A stretch of 64,000 nucleotides of DNA from Hydrogenophaga sp. (GTDB lineage Bacteria > Pseudomonadota > Gammaproteobacteria > Burkholderiales > Burkholderiaceae_C). The position numbers and the translations under genes were made by a program. Of the stretch, positions 27,160 to 35,610 are shown piece by piece (positions within the stretch are counted from its first letter, which is position 1; each line of letters opens with the position of its first letter). Below the pieces are notes generated by a model. The model was not told where the DNA came from and searched no databases. It saw only the letters and a program-made list of their open reading frames with translations. The DNA is taken from NCBI GenBank assembly GCA_030653975.1, contig JAURYH010000008.1:1-64000 (forward strand). Direction: 5' to 3'.

Positions 27160-28662
27160 TCAGGGCATGCGCGCCATGACCTGCGCCACCGAGGCGGTGA
27201 GGCGGCGCGCGTAGTCGAGGTGCAGGAACTCGTTGGGGCCGTGCGCGTTGCTCCTGGGGCCGAGCACACCGCAGACCATCATCTGCGCCTTGGGAAAGCC
27301 CTGGCTGAGCATGTTCATGAGCGGGATGGTGCCGCCCTGGCCGATGGTGCCGCAGGCGGCGCCGAAGTGGGCCTGTGAGGCGCCTTGCAGCGCGTCTTCG
27401 AACCACGGCGCGGTGCTGGGTGCGTTCCAGCCGGTGGCCGCGCCTTCGCCTTCAAACGTGACCTTGGCCTGGTAGGGCGCGTTGTCTTCGAGCAGCGCCT
27501 TGAGCTGCTGAACGGCGCCGGAGGCATCGACCAGCGGCGGCAGGCGCAGGCTGAGCTTGAAGGCGGTGTAGGGCCGCAGCACGTTGCCGGCGTTCTGCAG
27601 CGTGGGGAAACCATCGGCACCGGTCACGCTCAGCGTGGGCCGCCAGGTGCGGTTGAGCAGGGCCTCCACCGGGTCGGTGGTGGTGGGCAGGGCGAACACG
27701 GTGGAGCCACCGCAGTCGTGGTGTGCCCAGGGGAAACGTTTGTACAGCTCGTCGCCCAGGATGGCGGCGGTGGCCTGCGCCTGCACCAGCCGCTCGGCCG
27801 GCACCTCGCAGTGGAAGCTCGCGGGCAGCAGGCGGCCGGTGGCGCTGTCCTCGAGCCGGTCCAGCACCTGCCGCATGATGCGAAAGCTCGACGGCACCAG
27901 GCCCGAAGCGTCGCCCGAATGGATGCCTTCGGTGAGGATCTCCACTTTCAACACGCCGCTGGCCATGCCGCGCAGGCTGGTGGTGAGCCAGAGCTGGTCG
28001 TAGTTGCCGGCGCCGCTGTCGAGGCAGATCACCAGACCCACATCGCCCAGCCGCGTGCGCAACGCGTCCACATAGGGCAGCAGGTCGGTCGAGCCGCTTT
28101 CTTCGCAAGTTTCGATCAGGCCGACGATGCGCGGGTGCGCCACGCCCTGGGCCTTGAGCGCCTGCACCGCGGCGATGCTGGCGTAGACCGCGTAGCCGTC
28201 GTCGGCACCGCCGCGGCCATACAGCTTGCCGTCGTCGATCCTGGGCGTCCAGGGGCCGAGGTCGCTGCGCCAGCCGGTGAACTCGGGCTGTTTGTCGAGG
28301 TGGCCGTACATCAGCACGGTCTGGCCGGAGGCGGGAACCGGTGTGCCCTCTTTGCCGGCGCTGGCCGGCACCTCGAAAAACAGCACCGGCGTGCGTGGCA
28401 CGCCGTGGGCATCGTTGAGCCGCACGATCTCCAGCGCCAGGCCTTCGACCTGTTGCGCGCACACCCAGTCGGCCGCACTCTGCAACACACGTTCGAGCAA
28501 GCCGTTCGCCGCCCAGTCGGGGTCGAACATGGGCGACTTGGCGGGCACCTCGATGTAGCGCACCAGCTCGGGCACGATGCGATGCGCCCAGGCGGTGTCG
28601 ACATGGGCCTGCAAGGCCGAAGCATCCAGCGGGGGCAGCGGTTGGGGCAGTCGGGCATTCAT
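27160..28662 (-). CDS. M20-family metallopeptidase
   Basis: A 500-residue zinc peptidase of the ArgE/DapE/carnosinase type. Metal-binding pieces are visible: MYGHLDKQP (H and D), GRGGADDGY (D), ETCEESGS (E/E) and the C-terminal histidine in SNAHGPNEF. The length and the LLNRTWRPTLSVTG insertion match the larger dipeptidase-like members. Substrate is unknown; dipeptides are likely. It is followed by a lipase-like gene on the same strand. Confidence 0.92.
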   Translation of the reverse strand: MNARLPQPLPPLDASALQAHVDTAWAHRIVPELVRYIEVPAKSPMFDPDWAANGLLERVLQSAADWVCAQQVEGLALEIVRLNDAHGVPRTPVLFFEVPASAGKEGTPVPASGQTVLMYGHLDKQPEFTGWRSDLGPWTPRIDDGKLYGRGGADDGYAVYASIAAVQALKAQGVAHPRIVGLIETCEESGSTDLLPYVDALRTRLGDVGLVICLDSGAGNYDQLWLTTSLRGMASGVLKVEILTEGIHSGDASGLVPSSFRIMRQVLDRLEDSATGRLLPASFHCEVPAERLVQAQATAAILGDELYKRFPWAHHDCGGSTVFALPTTTDPVEALLNRTWRPTLSVTGADGFPTLQNAGNVLRPYTAFKLSLRLPPLVDASGAVQQLKALLEDNAPYQAKVTFEGEGAATGWNAPSTAPWFEDALQGASQAHFGAACGTIGQGGTIPLMNMLSQGFPKAQMMVCGVLGPRSNAHGPNEFLHLDYARRLTASVAQVMARMP

Positions 28663-28836
28663 GGCGTGATCTTTCGGCTGGCGGCGCGGGCCGCGCGGAC
28701 AAAACGCCAGTATAGGCAGGGCCGCGCCGCCTTGGCCCGGCCACGGCTTGCGTGGCGGTCACGCGGCGGCGTTACACCGTGCCCACACAAAGACCCGAAG
28801 TCGTGCGGCCGTGTGGCACTCTGGTAATTTCGCACC

Positions 28837-29499
28837 ATGCAAGCACTCAACCCCCACCTGGCCCCCACCCCCTGCATCGACAGTGCACACCCCGCGGTGA
28901 CGGCCTTCGCGCGCGCCCATGCGCAGGGCGCCACCGAACGGGACCGCGCCGTGGCGCTGTACAACGCGGTGCGCGACGGCCTGCGCTACGACCCCTACCG
29001 CATCGACCTGTCCGAACACGGCATGAAAGCCAGCACGGCGCTGGCGCAGGGCCTGGGCTGGTGCGTGCCCAAGGCGGTGGTGCTGGCGGCCGTGGCGCGG
29101 GCGGCCGGCATACCGGCGCGGCTGGGCTTTGCCGACGTGCGCAACCACCTCTCCACCCAGAAGCTGCGCGAAACCATGCAGACCGATGTGTTCGTCTGGC
29201 ATGGCTACACCGAGCTGTGGCTGGACGGCGCCTGGCGCAAGGCGACGCCAGCCTTCAACCTCTCGCTGTGCGAAAAATTCGGGCTGCTGCCACTGGAATT
29301 CGACGGCGTGCACGATTCGCTCTACCACCCGTTCGACCGGGCGGGGCAGCAGCACATGGAATACGTGAACCAGCGCGGCAGCTTCGACGACCTGCCCCTG
29401 ACGCAGATCACGGCCACCTTTGAACAGGTCTACCCGGGCCTGCTCGGAAACCCGGGCGGCGACTTCGCGGCCGACGCCGCGCGCGAGGCTGGCCGCTAG
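28837..29499 (+). CDS. Transglutaminase-like cysteine protease-fold protein
   Basis: A 220-residue protein with a transglutaminase-like core. The catalytic cysteine is C76 in GLGWCVPKA, followed by a helix AARAAGIPARLGFADV and the histidine-bearing strand in VWHGYTELWLDG. Cytoplasmic, no signal peptide. Family members are proteases or cross-linkers of unknown target. Its last four bases overlap the stop of the convergent GDT1 gene. Confidence 0.88.
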   Translation: MQALNPHLAPTPCIDSAHPAVTAFARAHAQGATERDRAVALYNAVRDGLRYDPYRIDLSEHGMKASTALAQGLGWCVPKAVVLAAVARAAGIPARLGFADVRNHLSTQKLRETMQTDVFVWHGYTELWLDGAWRKATPAFNLSLCEKFGLLPLEFDGVHDSLYHPFDRAGQQHMEYVNQRGSFDDLPLTQITATFEQVYPGLLGNPGGDFAADAAREAGR

Positions 29500-30071
29500 A
29501 AAAAGCGGCCGACGTTGAACAGCGTCAGCACACCCAGCACGGCGAAGATCAGCGCCGAGACCCCGTGCACCAGCGTCATGGACACCTTCTTGGCGATCTG
29601 GTCGCCCAGGTACACCGCGGGCACGTTGGCCAGCATCATGCCCAGCGTGGTGCCGGCCACCACAGCCACAAAGGCGTCGTAACGCGCGGCAAGGGCCACG
29701 GTGGCGATCTGCGTCTTGTCGCCCATCTCGGCCAGAAAGAACGCGACCACGGTGGTGCCGAAAACGCCCAGGCGCAGACCCTTGGTAGCGGCCTCGTCGT
29801 CGTCAATATGGTCGGGGATCATCATCCACACCGCCATGGCGAGGAACGAGGCGCCGATGATCCAGCGCAGCCACACCGGGCCGATCGCGTCGGCCACCCA
29901 CTGGCCCACGGCGCCGGCCAGCGCGTGGTTGGCCAGCGTGGCCACCAGGATGCCGAACACGATGGGGAGGGGTTTGCGAAAGCGCGCGGCCAGCAGCATG
30001 GCCAGCAGTTGCGTTTTGTCGCCCATTTCCCCCAGCGCGACGATGCCGGTGGAGACCAGAAATGCTTCCAA
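29496..30071 (-). CDS. GDT1/UPF0016-family manganese exporter
   Basis: A 191-residue inner-membrane protein of the TMEM165/GDT1 family (bacterial MneA type), exporting Mn2+. Both signature motifs are present as repeats: ALGEMGDKTQLLAML near residue 11 and LAEMGDKTQIATVAL near residue 117, with about six membrane segments. No ATG fits; the best start is TTG 30071 (reads M-E-A-F-L-V-S-T-G). A yybP-ykoY riboswitch precedes it, giving manganese-responsive expression and strongly supporting the substrate. Confidence 0.92.
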   Translation of the reverse strand: MEAFLVSTGIVALGEMGDKTQLLAMLLAARFRKPLPIVFGILVATLANHALAGAVGQWVADAIGPVWLRWIIGASFLAMAVWMMIPDHIDDDEAATKGLRLGVFGTTVVAFFLAEMGDKTQIATVALAARYDAFVAVVAGTTLGMMLANVPAVYLGDQIAKKVSMTLVHGVSALIFAVLGVLTLFNVGRFF

Positions 30072-30135
30072 GATGGTTTTCCCAGGGCCAGACCAATGAA
30101 GAAACCACAACGCGACCCCGGCCCTACCGGAGGCA

Positions 30136-30252
30136 TTGTGGTCAAAGGTCTGGCCAGGCTGGCGGGCTGTCTGCGCCATGGCCGTGAGGGCCAAGTGTGT
30201 TGACGCAGACCCCTGCAGCTTGCAGGGCGGCTACTCCCCCGTGACGGGTGAG
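30136..30252 (-). ncRNA. yybP-ykoY manganese riboswitch
   Basis: Read leftward, the sequence contains GGGGGAGTAGCC, then TGCGTCAACACAC, CGCAGACAG and finally AGACCTTTGACC, the conserved pieces of the yybP-ykoY aptamer in order, with a P1-type pairing GTCAC...TTTGAC at the ends. Downstream (30075-30135) are a strong stem CCACAATGC/GCGTTGTGG and a GGTCTGGCC that can pair with GGCCAGACC of the aptamer's 3' end, a likely expression platform. The exporter gene starts about 65 bases after the aptamer. Confidence 0.88.
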
Positions 30253-30273
30253 CCGCGAGTTTAACCGCAGCCG

Positions 30274-30855
30274 TCAGCTGGAGAAGCGGAACACCGCCGT
30301 GCTGGCCAGCAGGTTGGGCAGGGTGCGGACCTCGTGGCCTTCGTGCAGGCCGAAGCTGTCTTCGATGGTGAGGCCGTTGCGGCGCGCGAGCACCTCGAAG
30401 TCGCGGTAGGTGCCGACGCGGATGTTGGGCGTGTCGTACCACTGGTAGGGCAGGCGCTTGGTCACCGGCATGTGGCCCTGCAGCACCGCCAGCCGGTTGG
30501 GCCAGTGGGCGAAGTTGGGGAAGGCCACGATGCCCAGGCGGCCCACGCGCGCGGTCTCCAGCAGCATGGTCTGGGCATTGCGCAGGTGTTGCAGGGTGTC
30601 GATCTGCAGCACCACATCGAAGGCGTCGTCGCCGAACATGGTCAGGCCGCCTTCGAGGTTGAGCTGCAGCACGTTGACGCCGCGCTTCACGCAAGCCAGC
30701 ACCTTGGCGTCGTCGATCTCCACACCGTAGCCGCTGCAGCCGCGCGTGGCCTGCAGGTGGGCCAGCAGCGCGCCGTCGCCGCAGCCCAGGTCGAGCACGC
30801 GCGAGCCCGGCGGCACGAGCCGGGCGATCGATTCCAGTATGGCTTTTTCGCTCAT
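30274..30855 (-). CDS. metW: MetW methionine-biosynthesis protein
   Basis: A 193-residue SAM-methyltransferase-fold protein that partners MetX in homoserine acylation in many proteobacteria. It has [15 protein letters not shown] near residue 20 and the family pattern [17 protein letters not shown]. The ATG overlaps the last four bases of metX (positions 30852-30855), the usual coupled arrangement. How MetW acts is not settled; it is thought to be needed for MetX activity. Confidence 0.95.
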   Translation of the reverse strand: MSEKAILESIARLVPPGSRVLDLGCGDGALLAHLQATRGCSGYGVEIDDAKVLACVKRGVNVLQLNLEGGLTMFGDDAFDVVLQIDTLQHLRNAQTMLLETARVGRLGIVAFPNFAHWPNRLAVLQGHMPVTKRLPYQWYDTPNIRVGTYRDFEVLARRNGLTIEDSFGLHEGHEVRTLPNLLASTAVFRFSS

Positions 30856-32030
30856 GCCTGACCTCCCGCAGCCTGAGCCACCGTGTGCTCGAAGTAGGCC
30901 CGCACCGCCTGGTGGTAGCGCGGGTCGTCGAGCAGAAAGGCGTCGTGGCCGTGCGGCGCGTCGATCTCGGCGTAGCTCACGTCGCGCCCGTTTTCCAGCA
31001 GGGCCTGGACCATCTCGCGGCTGCGGGCCGGCGAGAAGCGCCAGTCGGTGGTGAAGCTCACCAGCAGGAACCGGGCTTTCGCGCGCGCCAGCGCGGCGCT
31101 CAGACTGCCGCCGTGTTCGCGCGCCGGGTCGAAATAATCGAGCGCACGCGTGATGAGCAGGTAGGTGTTGGCGTCGAAGTACTCGCTGAACTTGTCGCCC
31201 TGGTAGCGCAGGTAGCTCTCGATCTGGAACTCCACGTCCTGCGTGGTGTAGCGGTAGGCCAGCTCGGCGGTGTCGGCCGGGTCTTCACCGTTGGCGGTGC
31301 GCAGGCTGCGGCCGAACTTCTCGTTCATCACGTCGTCGCTCAGGTACGTGATGTGGCCGATCATGCGGGCGATGCGCAGGCCGCGCCGGGGCAGGGTACC
31401 CTCGCGCAGGTAGTGGCCACCATGGAAATCGGGGTCGGTCACGATGGCGCGGCGCGCCACCTCGTTGAAGGCGATGTTCTCGGCAGTCAGGTTGGGCGCG
31501 CTGGCCACGACGACGGCGTGACGCACGCGCTCGGGGTACTGCAGCGTCCAGCTCAGCGTCTGCATGCCACCCAGGCTGCCGCCCATCACGGCGGCCAGGG
31601 TCTGGATGCCCATGGTGTCGAGCAGGCGCGCCTGCGCATGGACCCAGTCTTCCACCGTGACCACGGGGAAGTCCGCGCCCCAGGGCTGGCCGGTGGCGGG
31701 GTTGGTGTGGGTGGGACCGGTGGAGCCGAAGCAGGAACCCAGGTTGTTGACGCCGATCACGAACCACTTGTCCGTGTCCACCGCCTTGCCCGGGCCGATC
31801 ATGTTGTGCCACCAACCCTCGCTGCGCGGCAGCGGCTGGCCGTTGGCGTCGGCGTGCCAGCCGGCGACGTGGTGCGAGGCGTTGAGGGCGTGGCAGACCA
31901 GCACCGCGTTGGAGCGGTCGGCGTTGAGCGTGCCGCAGGTTTCCACCACCAGCTCGTAGGCGGGCAGCACGGCGCCACTTTTGAGCGGCAGCGGTTCGGT
32001 GAACCGGAACGTTTGGGGCGTGACGATCAC
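30852..32030 (-). CDS. metX: Homoserine O-acyltransferase MetX
   Basis: Alpha/beta-hydrolase-fold enzyme activating homoserine with acetyl- or succinyl-CoA for methionine synthesis. The 392-residue protein has the nucleophile S152 in GGSLGGM, the aspartate in [10 protein letters not shown] and the histidine in PHGHDAFLL. Which CoA is used cannot be decided by eye. Its leader carries a SAM-II riboswitch and a terminator, so it is repressed when S-adenosylmethionine is plentiful. The sulfhydrylase that would use its product is encoded at 61.7 kb. Confidence 0.96.
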   Translation of the reverse strand: MIVTPQTFRFTEPLPLKSGAVLPAYELVVETCGTLNADRSNAVLVCHALNASHHVAGWHADANGQPLPRSEGWWHNMIGPGKAVDTDKWFVIGVNNLGSCFGSTGPTHTNPATGQPWGADFPVVTVEDWVHAQARLLDTMGIQTLAAVMGGSLGGMQTLSWTLQYPERVRHAVVVASAPNLTAENIAFNEVARRAIVTDPDFHGGHYLREGTLPRRGLRIARMIGHITYLSDDVMNEKFGRSLRTANGEDPADTAELAYRYTTQDVEFQIESYLRYQGDKFSEYFDANTYLLITRALDYFDPAREHGGSLSAALARAKARFLLVSFTTDWRFSPARSREMVQALLENGRDVSYAEIDAPHGHDAFLLDDPRYHQAVRAYFEHTVAQAAGGQA

Positions 32031-32057
32031 AGCGGTTTCCCCTGCCGGGCAGGGTCC

Positions 32058-32095
32058 AAAAACAAAAACCCGGTGCCGCCAAGAGCGAGACCGGG
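32058..32095 (-). terminator. Attenuator terminator in metX leader
   Basis: On the minus strand a stem CCCGGT/ACCGGG (32069-32074 with 32090-32095) is followed by TTTTTGTTTTT. It sits between the SAM-II aptamer and the metX ATG, so ligand binding probably favours premature termination. Confidence 0.8.
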
Positions 32096-32100
32096 AATCT

Positions 32101-32153
32101 CCCCTTTAGCGGCATTTCTTAAGCGCCCGCAATCTGGATCAAATCGGCGCTGG
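32101..32153 (-). ncRNA. SAM-II riboswitch
   Basis: Read leftward, the order is AGCGCC-GATTTGATCC-AGATTGC-GGGCGC, then TTAAGAAATGCCGCTAAAGGGGAG. This matches the SAM-II pseudoknot: the P1 stem GCGCC/GGCGC, the loop GATTTGA, and the 3' AAATG-GCTAAA-GGGG region. A -10-like TATACT (32159-32164) lies directly upstream, so the aptamer starts at the transcript 5' end. It controls metX-metW. Confidence 0.88.
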
Positions 32154-32442
32154 CAGCAAGTATAAATTGAAGCGCTGCGGTCGCGCAGCCACCCCACCGA
32201 ACGGCGGCAAGCCCCCCGTCGCACAAGTTTCCCGAAGAAATGTTGTTATTCCGCATCTCAAAATGGGGGGCTTTTGCGGGTCCGTAAAATTGTCACTATC
32301 CATGCGGCATTCAGCGCATAATCCTCCCGCGAGCGCCTTGAGGCCTCGCTTGACAAGTGATCGGTTGGTTTCGCGTGCTACAGGTTTGTTTGCTAACGGG
32401 GCTCCATCGCTATTTTTCTCAGTGTTATTAGGAGTCCCAATC

Positions 32443-32850
32443 ATGGGCAACAAACTGTATGTAGGCAACCTGCCCTACACCGTGCGCGACGAAGACCTGC
32501 AGCAAGCTTTCAGCGCCTACGGCTCTGTCAACAGCGCCAAGGTCATGATGGAACGTGACACCGGCCGTTCGAAGGGCTTCGGCTTTGTCGAAATGGGCAA
32601 CGACGCAGAAGCGCAAGCCGCTGTTGAAGGCATGAACGGCCAGTCCCTGGGCGGTCGCAGCCTGGTGGTCAACGAAGCCCGTCCGATGGAAGCCCGTCCT
32701 CCCCGCACCGGCGGCGGTGGCTTCGGCGGCCCCCGCGGTGGTGGCGGCGGCTTCGGTGGTGGTGGCGGCGGCGGTGAAGGCGGCTTCCGCAGCCCCTACG
32801 GCGGCGGTGGTCGTCGTGACGGTGGTGGTGGTGGCCGCGGCGGTTACTGA
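32443..32850 (+). CDS. Glycine-rich RNA-binding protein (RRM)
   Basis: A 135-residue protein with one RNA recognition motif (residues 1-80) and a glycine/arginine tail. RNP2 is LYVGNLPY at residues 5-12 and RNP1 is RSKGFGFVEM near residue 43. The tail has many GGGGFGG-type runs and ends RGGY. Such proteins in cyanobacteria and proteobacteria bind single-stranded RNA and are often cold-induced. The start at ATG 32443 has a TTAGGAG site. A second, shorter paralogue lies at 60.1 kb. Confidence 0.93.
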   Translation: MGNKLYVGNLPYTVRDEDLQQAFSAYGSVNSAKVMMERDTGRSKGFGFVEMGNDAEAQAAVEGMNGQSLGGRSLVVNEARPMEARPPRTGGGGFGGPRGGGGGFGGGGGGGEGGFRSPYGGGGRRDGGGGGRGGY

Positions 32851-32892
32851 TCGCTCACCCCAGCAGACCCGGTTGTCGTGACCGGGTTGCTC

Positions 32893-32930
32893 AAAAAAAG
32901 CCCTTCGGCCTATCCGAAAGGCTTTTTTTT
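32893..32930. terminator. Rho-independent terminator after RRM gene
   Basis: A near-palindrome with arms AGCCCTTCGG and CCGAAAGGCT is flanked by a run of A on the left and eight T on the right, so it can work both ways (RRM gene rightward, fccB-like gene leftward). A second hairpin, ACCCGGT/ACCGGGT, lies just before it at about 32867-32887. Confidence 0.9.
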
Positions 32931-32948
32931 CGTCTGTCGATCCCCGAC

Positions 32949-34211
32949 TCAACCCAATGTGTCGTTGAGTATGTTGGTCGCCCAAGCCATGGCAAAGATG
33001 CCTTCCGTGGTGGTCGGGCGTTCGGACAATCCACCCGCATCCTTGGCCGCCACCATGGTCTTTTTGTCGCGGTCGTAGCGGTAAACCGCGGCCACGTGAA
33101 TCACCTCCGACTGTGAAACGAAGCTGTAGCAGGTGTTGGCGATGATGGGCATGGAAGGAACAGGCATGCCGAGCGTCTGCGCGGCGATCGCCCCGGCGCA
33201 CACCTTGGCCTCCTGGTTGGCCATGTGCGCCGACTTGGGCATGCCAGGGGCACCCGCGATCGAATCCCCAAGCACGTAAACGCCCTTGGCGGCGGTCGAC
33301 TCGTAGCTCAGGAAGTCCACGCCGCACCAGCGGTCCCCCACATTGGCCAGGCCACTGTTGCGGGCAATGGCGCCGGCGCGCTGTGGCGGGATCACGTTGA
33401 TCACCTGCGCCTTGACTTTGCCCTGCATATCGAAGCTGAGCGTGCCACTCTGGGTGTCCACCGCTTTCAGATCGGCATTGGGTACGTACTCGATCTGTGC
33501 GCCGTAGCGGCCTTTCCAGACCGCTTCAAACAGACCCTTCTTGGCCTGAATTTCCGGGTTCGCATCAAACACCAGCAATTTGGCACCGGGTTTGCGCATC
33601 TGCAGGAAATGGGCGATCAGGCTGGCCCGCTCGTAGGGACCAGGCGGGCACCGGTAGGGCACCTTGGGTACCGTCATGGCCACCACACCACCGTCGGGCA
33701 GGGCCTGCAGCATCTGGCGCAGCTGCTGTGTCTGCTCGCCCGCCTTCCAGGCGTGGGGCACGCGCGCCTGCTGGGCCGCGGTCTGCAGACCCTCGATACC
33801 GTCGTACAGGTAGTCGACGCCGGGTGCCACGATCAACCGGTCATAGGGAATCTTCTCGGACCCCACGCGCACCTCGCGCAGGGCGGTGTCGATGGCGTCG
33901 GCACGGGCCTGCACCCAGCGCAGCCCGTTCTGGGCGACGAGGCGGGTGTAGGGCCGCGAGATGTCCCGCAGACTCAGGCCGCCATGGATCACGCGGTTGC
34001 TCATCGGGCACATGACGAACTCGCTGGCCGGCTCGACCAGCGTGATCTGGAGGGCGGGGTTGAAACGGCGCAGGTAACGCGCGGCTGTGGCCCCGCCAAA
34101 ACCACCCCCGATGATGACCACCCGTTCACCGGTTTGCGCGGCCACATAAGGCGCCGCCAGTGTCGAAGCGGCGACCAGACCGGCCTGGAGAAATGCACGT
34201 CGCTGGGTCAT
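32949..34211 (-). CDS. Sulfide dehydrogenase flavoprotein (FccB/SoxF-like)
   Basis: A 420-residue exported FAD protein of the flavocytochrome c sulfide dehydrogenase type. It starts with a signal (RRAFLQAGLVAASTLAAPYVAA), then the FAD motif VVIIGGGFGGATAARYL. Two redox cysteines are visible in FVMCPMSN and VPYRCPPGP, and the C-terminal FCSD domain contains IIANTCYSFV. The start at ATG 34211 lies 10 bases after the stop of the cytochrome gene. Together they likely oxidise sulfide in the periplasm and pass electrons to cytochrome c. Confidence 0.9.
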   Translation of the reverse strand: MTQRRAFLQAGLVAASTLAAPYVAAQTGERVVIIGGGFGGATAARYLRRFNPALQITLVEPASEFVMCPMSNRVIHGGLSLRDISRPYTRLVAQNGLRWVQARADAIDTALREVRVGSEKIPYDRLIVAPGVDYLYDGIEGLQTAAQQARVPHAWKAGEQTQQLRQMLQALPDGGVVAMTVPKVPYRCPPGPYERASLIAHFLQMRKPGAKLLVFDANPEIQAKKGLFEAVWKGRYGAQIEYVPNADLKAVDTQSGTLSFDMQGKVKAQVINVIPPQRAGAIARNSGLANVGDRWCGVDFLSYESTAAKGVYVLGDSIAGAPGMPKSAHMANQEAKVCAGAIAAQTLGMPVPSMPIIANTCYSFVSQSEVIHVAAVYRYDRDKKTMVAAKDAGGLSERPTTTEGIFAMAWATNILNDTLG

Positions 34212-34221
34212 GCCGGGGTTC

Positions 34222-34593
34222 TCATTTGAGTGCGGAGAAATGGTCGGCGATGCGAGCGAGCTCCTCGTCGCTGTAGCCTTTGGCATGCTGCTGCATGATG
34301 GTTCCCTTGAGCTGGCCACTCTTGTAGCCCAGCAGCTTGTCCAACAGGTCCTTGGCCGGTCGTCCACCGATCGCCAGGCCCGTGCCTTCGGCCCGACCGT
34401 CGGGTCCGTGGCACGCCATGCAGCTCGCCGCCCAGACCTCGGCCTGGAAAACGGCAGGGTCTTTGGACTGGGCGTGCGCAGTCACCCCCAACCCCAGCCC
34501 CAGCCCCAGGCAACAAACGGCCCAAAACCTGTGAAAAAGGGTGCCCTTCCTGGCCAGGGACGGTGTGTGTGGAGCGTGGGTGGTGCATATCAT
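34222..34593 (-). CDS. Mono-haem cytochrome c (FccA-like subunit)
   Basis: A 123-residue exported c-type cytochrome with one CxxCH (CMACH) and the axial methionine probably in GTIMQQHAKG. The start at ATG 34593 gives a basic region and a hydrophobic core CCLGLGLGLG ending in AHA-Q. It precedes and nearly abuts the FccB-like gene, so it is the expected electron acceptor subunit. The frame is open to 34701, but that would place a long polar stretch before the signal. Confidence 0.88.
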   Translation of the reverse strand: MICTTHAPHTPSLARKGTLFHRFWAVCCLGLGLGLGVTAHAQSKDPAVFQAEVWAASCMACHGPDGRAEGTGLAIGGRPAKDLLDKLLGYKSGQLKGTIMQQHAKGYSDEELARIADHFSALK

Positions 34594-34773
34594 TTCAGCA
34601 ACTTTGTCGGAAAACCGGGTATTGCGCTGTGACTTTTTACACAACTTGTTGCGCGTGCTGCCCCGAACGCCCGTCGGCAACGGTTTGGGTGTTTGCACCA
34701 TATTGCTTTTGCATTCTTTCCCGGTGGCGGCGTGTGAAGCGCTTGCGCTGCCGCATCGGACAGGCCCCCGGTT

Positions 34774-35577
34774 TCAGGCTGCCACGTCCTGGTCTTGCCG
34801 ATGCTTGCGTGGCCGACCGGCCAGCAAGCGATCAAACAGGGTGTTGGGCAGCAGGCGCAGCAGCCTGGCCACCACACCCATCTGCCAAGGGATCACCCGG
34901 TAACTGGTTTGCGCCGCAATGGCGTCGAACGCCTGCGCCGCGAAGGCCTGCGGGCTCATCAGAAAAGGCATGGCGTAGCGGTTCTTGCGGGTGAGCGGCG
35001 TGTCCACATAACCTGGCAAGAGCGTGACCACCGCCACCCCGCTGCGGCGAAGCTCGCCGCGCAGGCTCTCGCAATAGGCCACGACCGCGGCCTTGCTGGC
35101 GCAGTAGGCACCGTGCCCGGGCAAGCCACGAATGGCCGCCACACTGGCGATGCCCACCAGCGTGCCACCGCCGCGCCGGACCATGGCGGCCACAAAGGGC
35201 TGGAAGGTGGCGGCCATGCCGGTGTTGTTGGTGGCAAAGGTGCGCGCCATCACATCGATGTCGTCGCGTTCGGCGGTGTCCATGCCGATGCTGATCCCGG
35301 CGCTGGCGATCACCACATCGGGCAGCCCCTGTGCCGCCAGGCAATCGGTGCCGGCGGCCACGATGCTTGCGGGGTCGGCCACATCGGCGCTGTAGATCCG
35401 GCAGGTGTTGTCGTTCCAGCCCTGGGCCTGCGCCCAGGTTTGCAGCTCGCTGCTGCGACGACCAACCAGCGCCAGCCGGTAGCCCGCCTGCGCATACCGC
35501 AGGGCCAGCGCCTGGCCAATGCCACTGGAAGCCCCGGTGATGAACACCAGGCGGGTGTGCAGCAGGTCGTTCGACAT
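34774..35577 (-). CDS. SDR-family oxidoreductase
   Basis: A 267-residue classical short-chain dehydrogenase: TGASSGIG at residues 15-22 for NAD(P) binding, the catalytic S in GIASVAAIRG and Y/K in YCASKAAV near residue 157. A hydrophobic C-terminal stretch with a basic tail (RPRKHRQ) might associate with membrane. Substrate unknown. It follows lptC on the same strand with a 33-base gap, the place where lptA is found in many relatives. Confidence 0.92.
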   Translation of the reverse strand: MSNDLLHTRLVFITGASSGIGQALALRYAQAGYRLALVGRRSSELQTWAQAQGWNDNTCRIYSADVADPASIVAAGTDCLAAQGLPDVVIASAGISIGMDTAERDDIDVMARTFATNNTGMAATFQPFVAAMVRRGGGTLVGIASVAAIRGLPGHGAYCASKAAVVAYCESLRGELRRSGVAVVTLLPGYVDTPLTRKNRYAMPFLMSPQAFAAQAFDAIAAQTSYRVIPWQMGVVARLLRLLPNTLFDRLLAGRPRKHRQDQDVAA

Positions 35578-35610
35578 GGCAGGCGTCCGGGTGCGAAGAA
35601 AGCAACCGCC

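Larger units (their letters stand above)
32031..32442. other. 412-base divergent leader region
   Basis: The gap between metX and the RNA-binding gene. 32058-32164 holds the metX promoter -10 (TATACT), SAM-II riboswitch and terminator on the minus strand. The remaining 280 bases read rightward as the leader of the RNA-binding protein. It contains an inverted repeat CCGCA/TGCGG (about 32250-32280), a TTGACA at 32350-32355 with no clear -10 at normal spacing, and an AGGAG site before the ATG. A long leader is common for such cold-inducible genes. Confidence 0.6.

Noticed and set aside
32159-32166. TATAAA on the plus strand as a promoter for the RNA-binding gene
   Set aside because: The same bases give TATACT on the minus strand exactly before the SAM-II aptamer, and no good plus-strand -35 exists.
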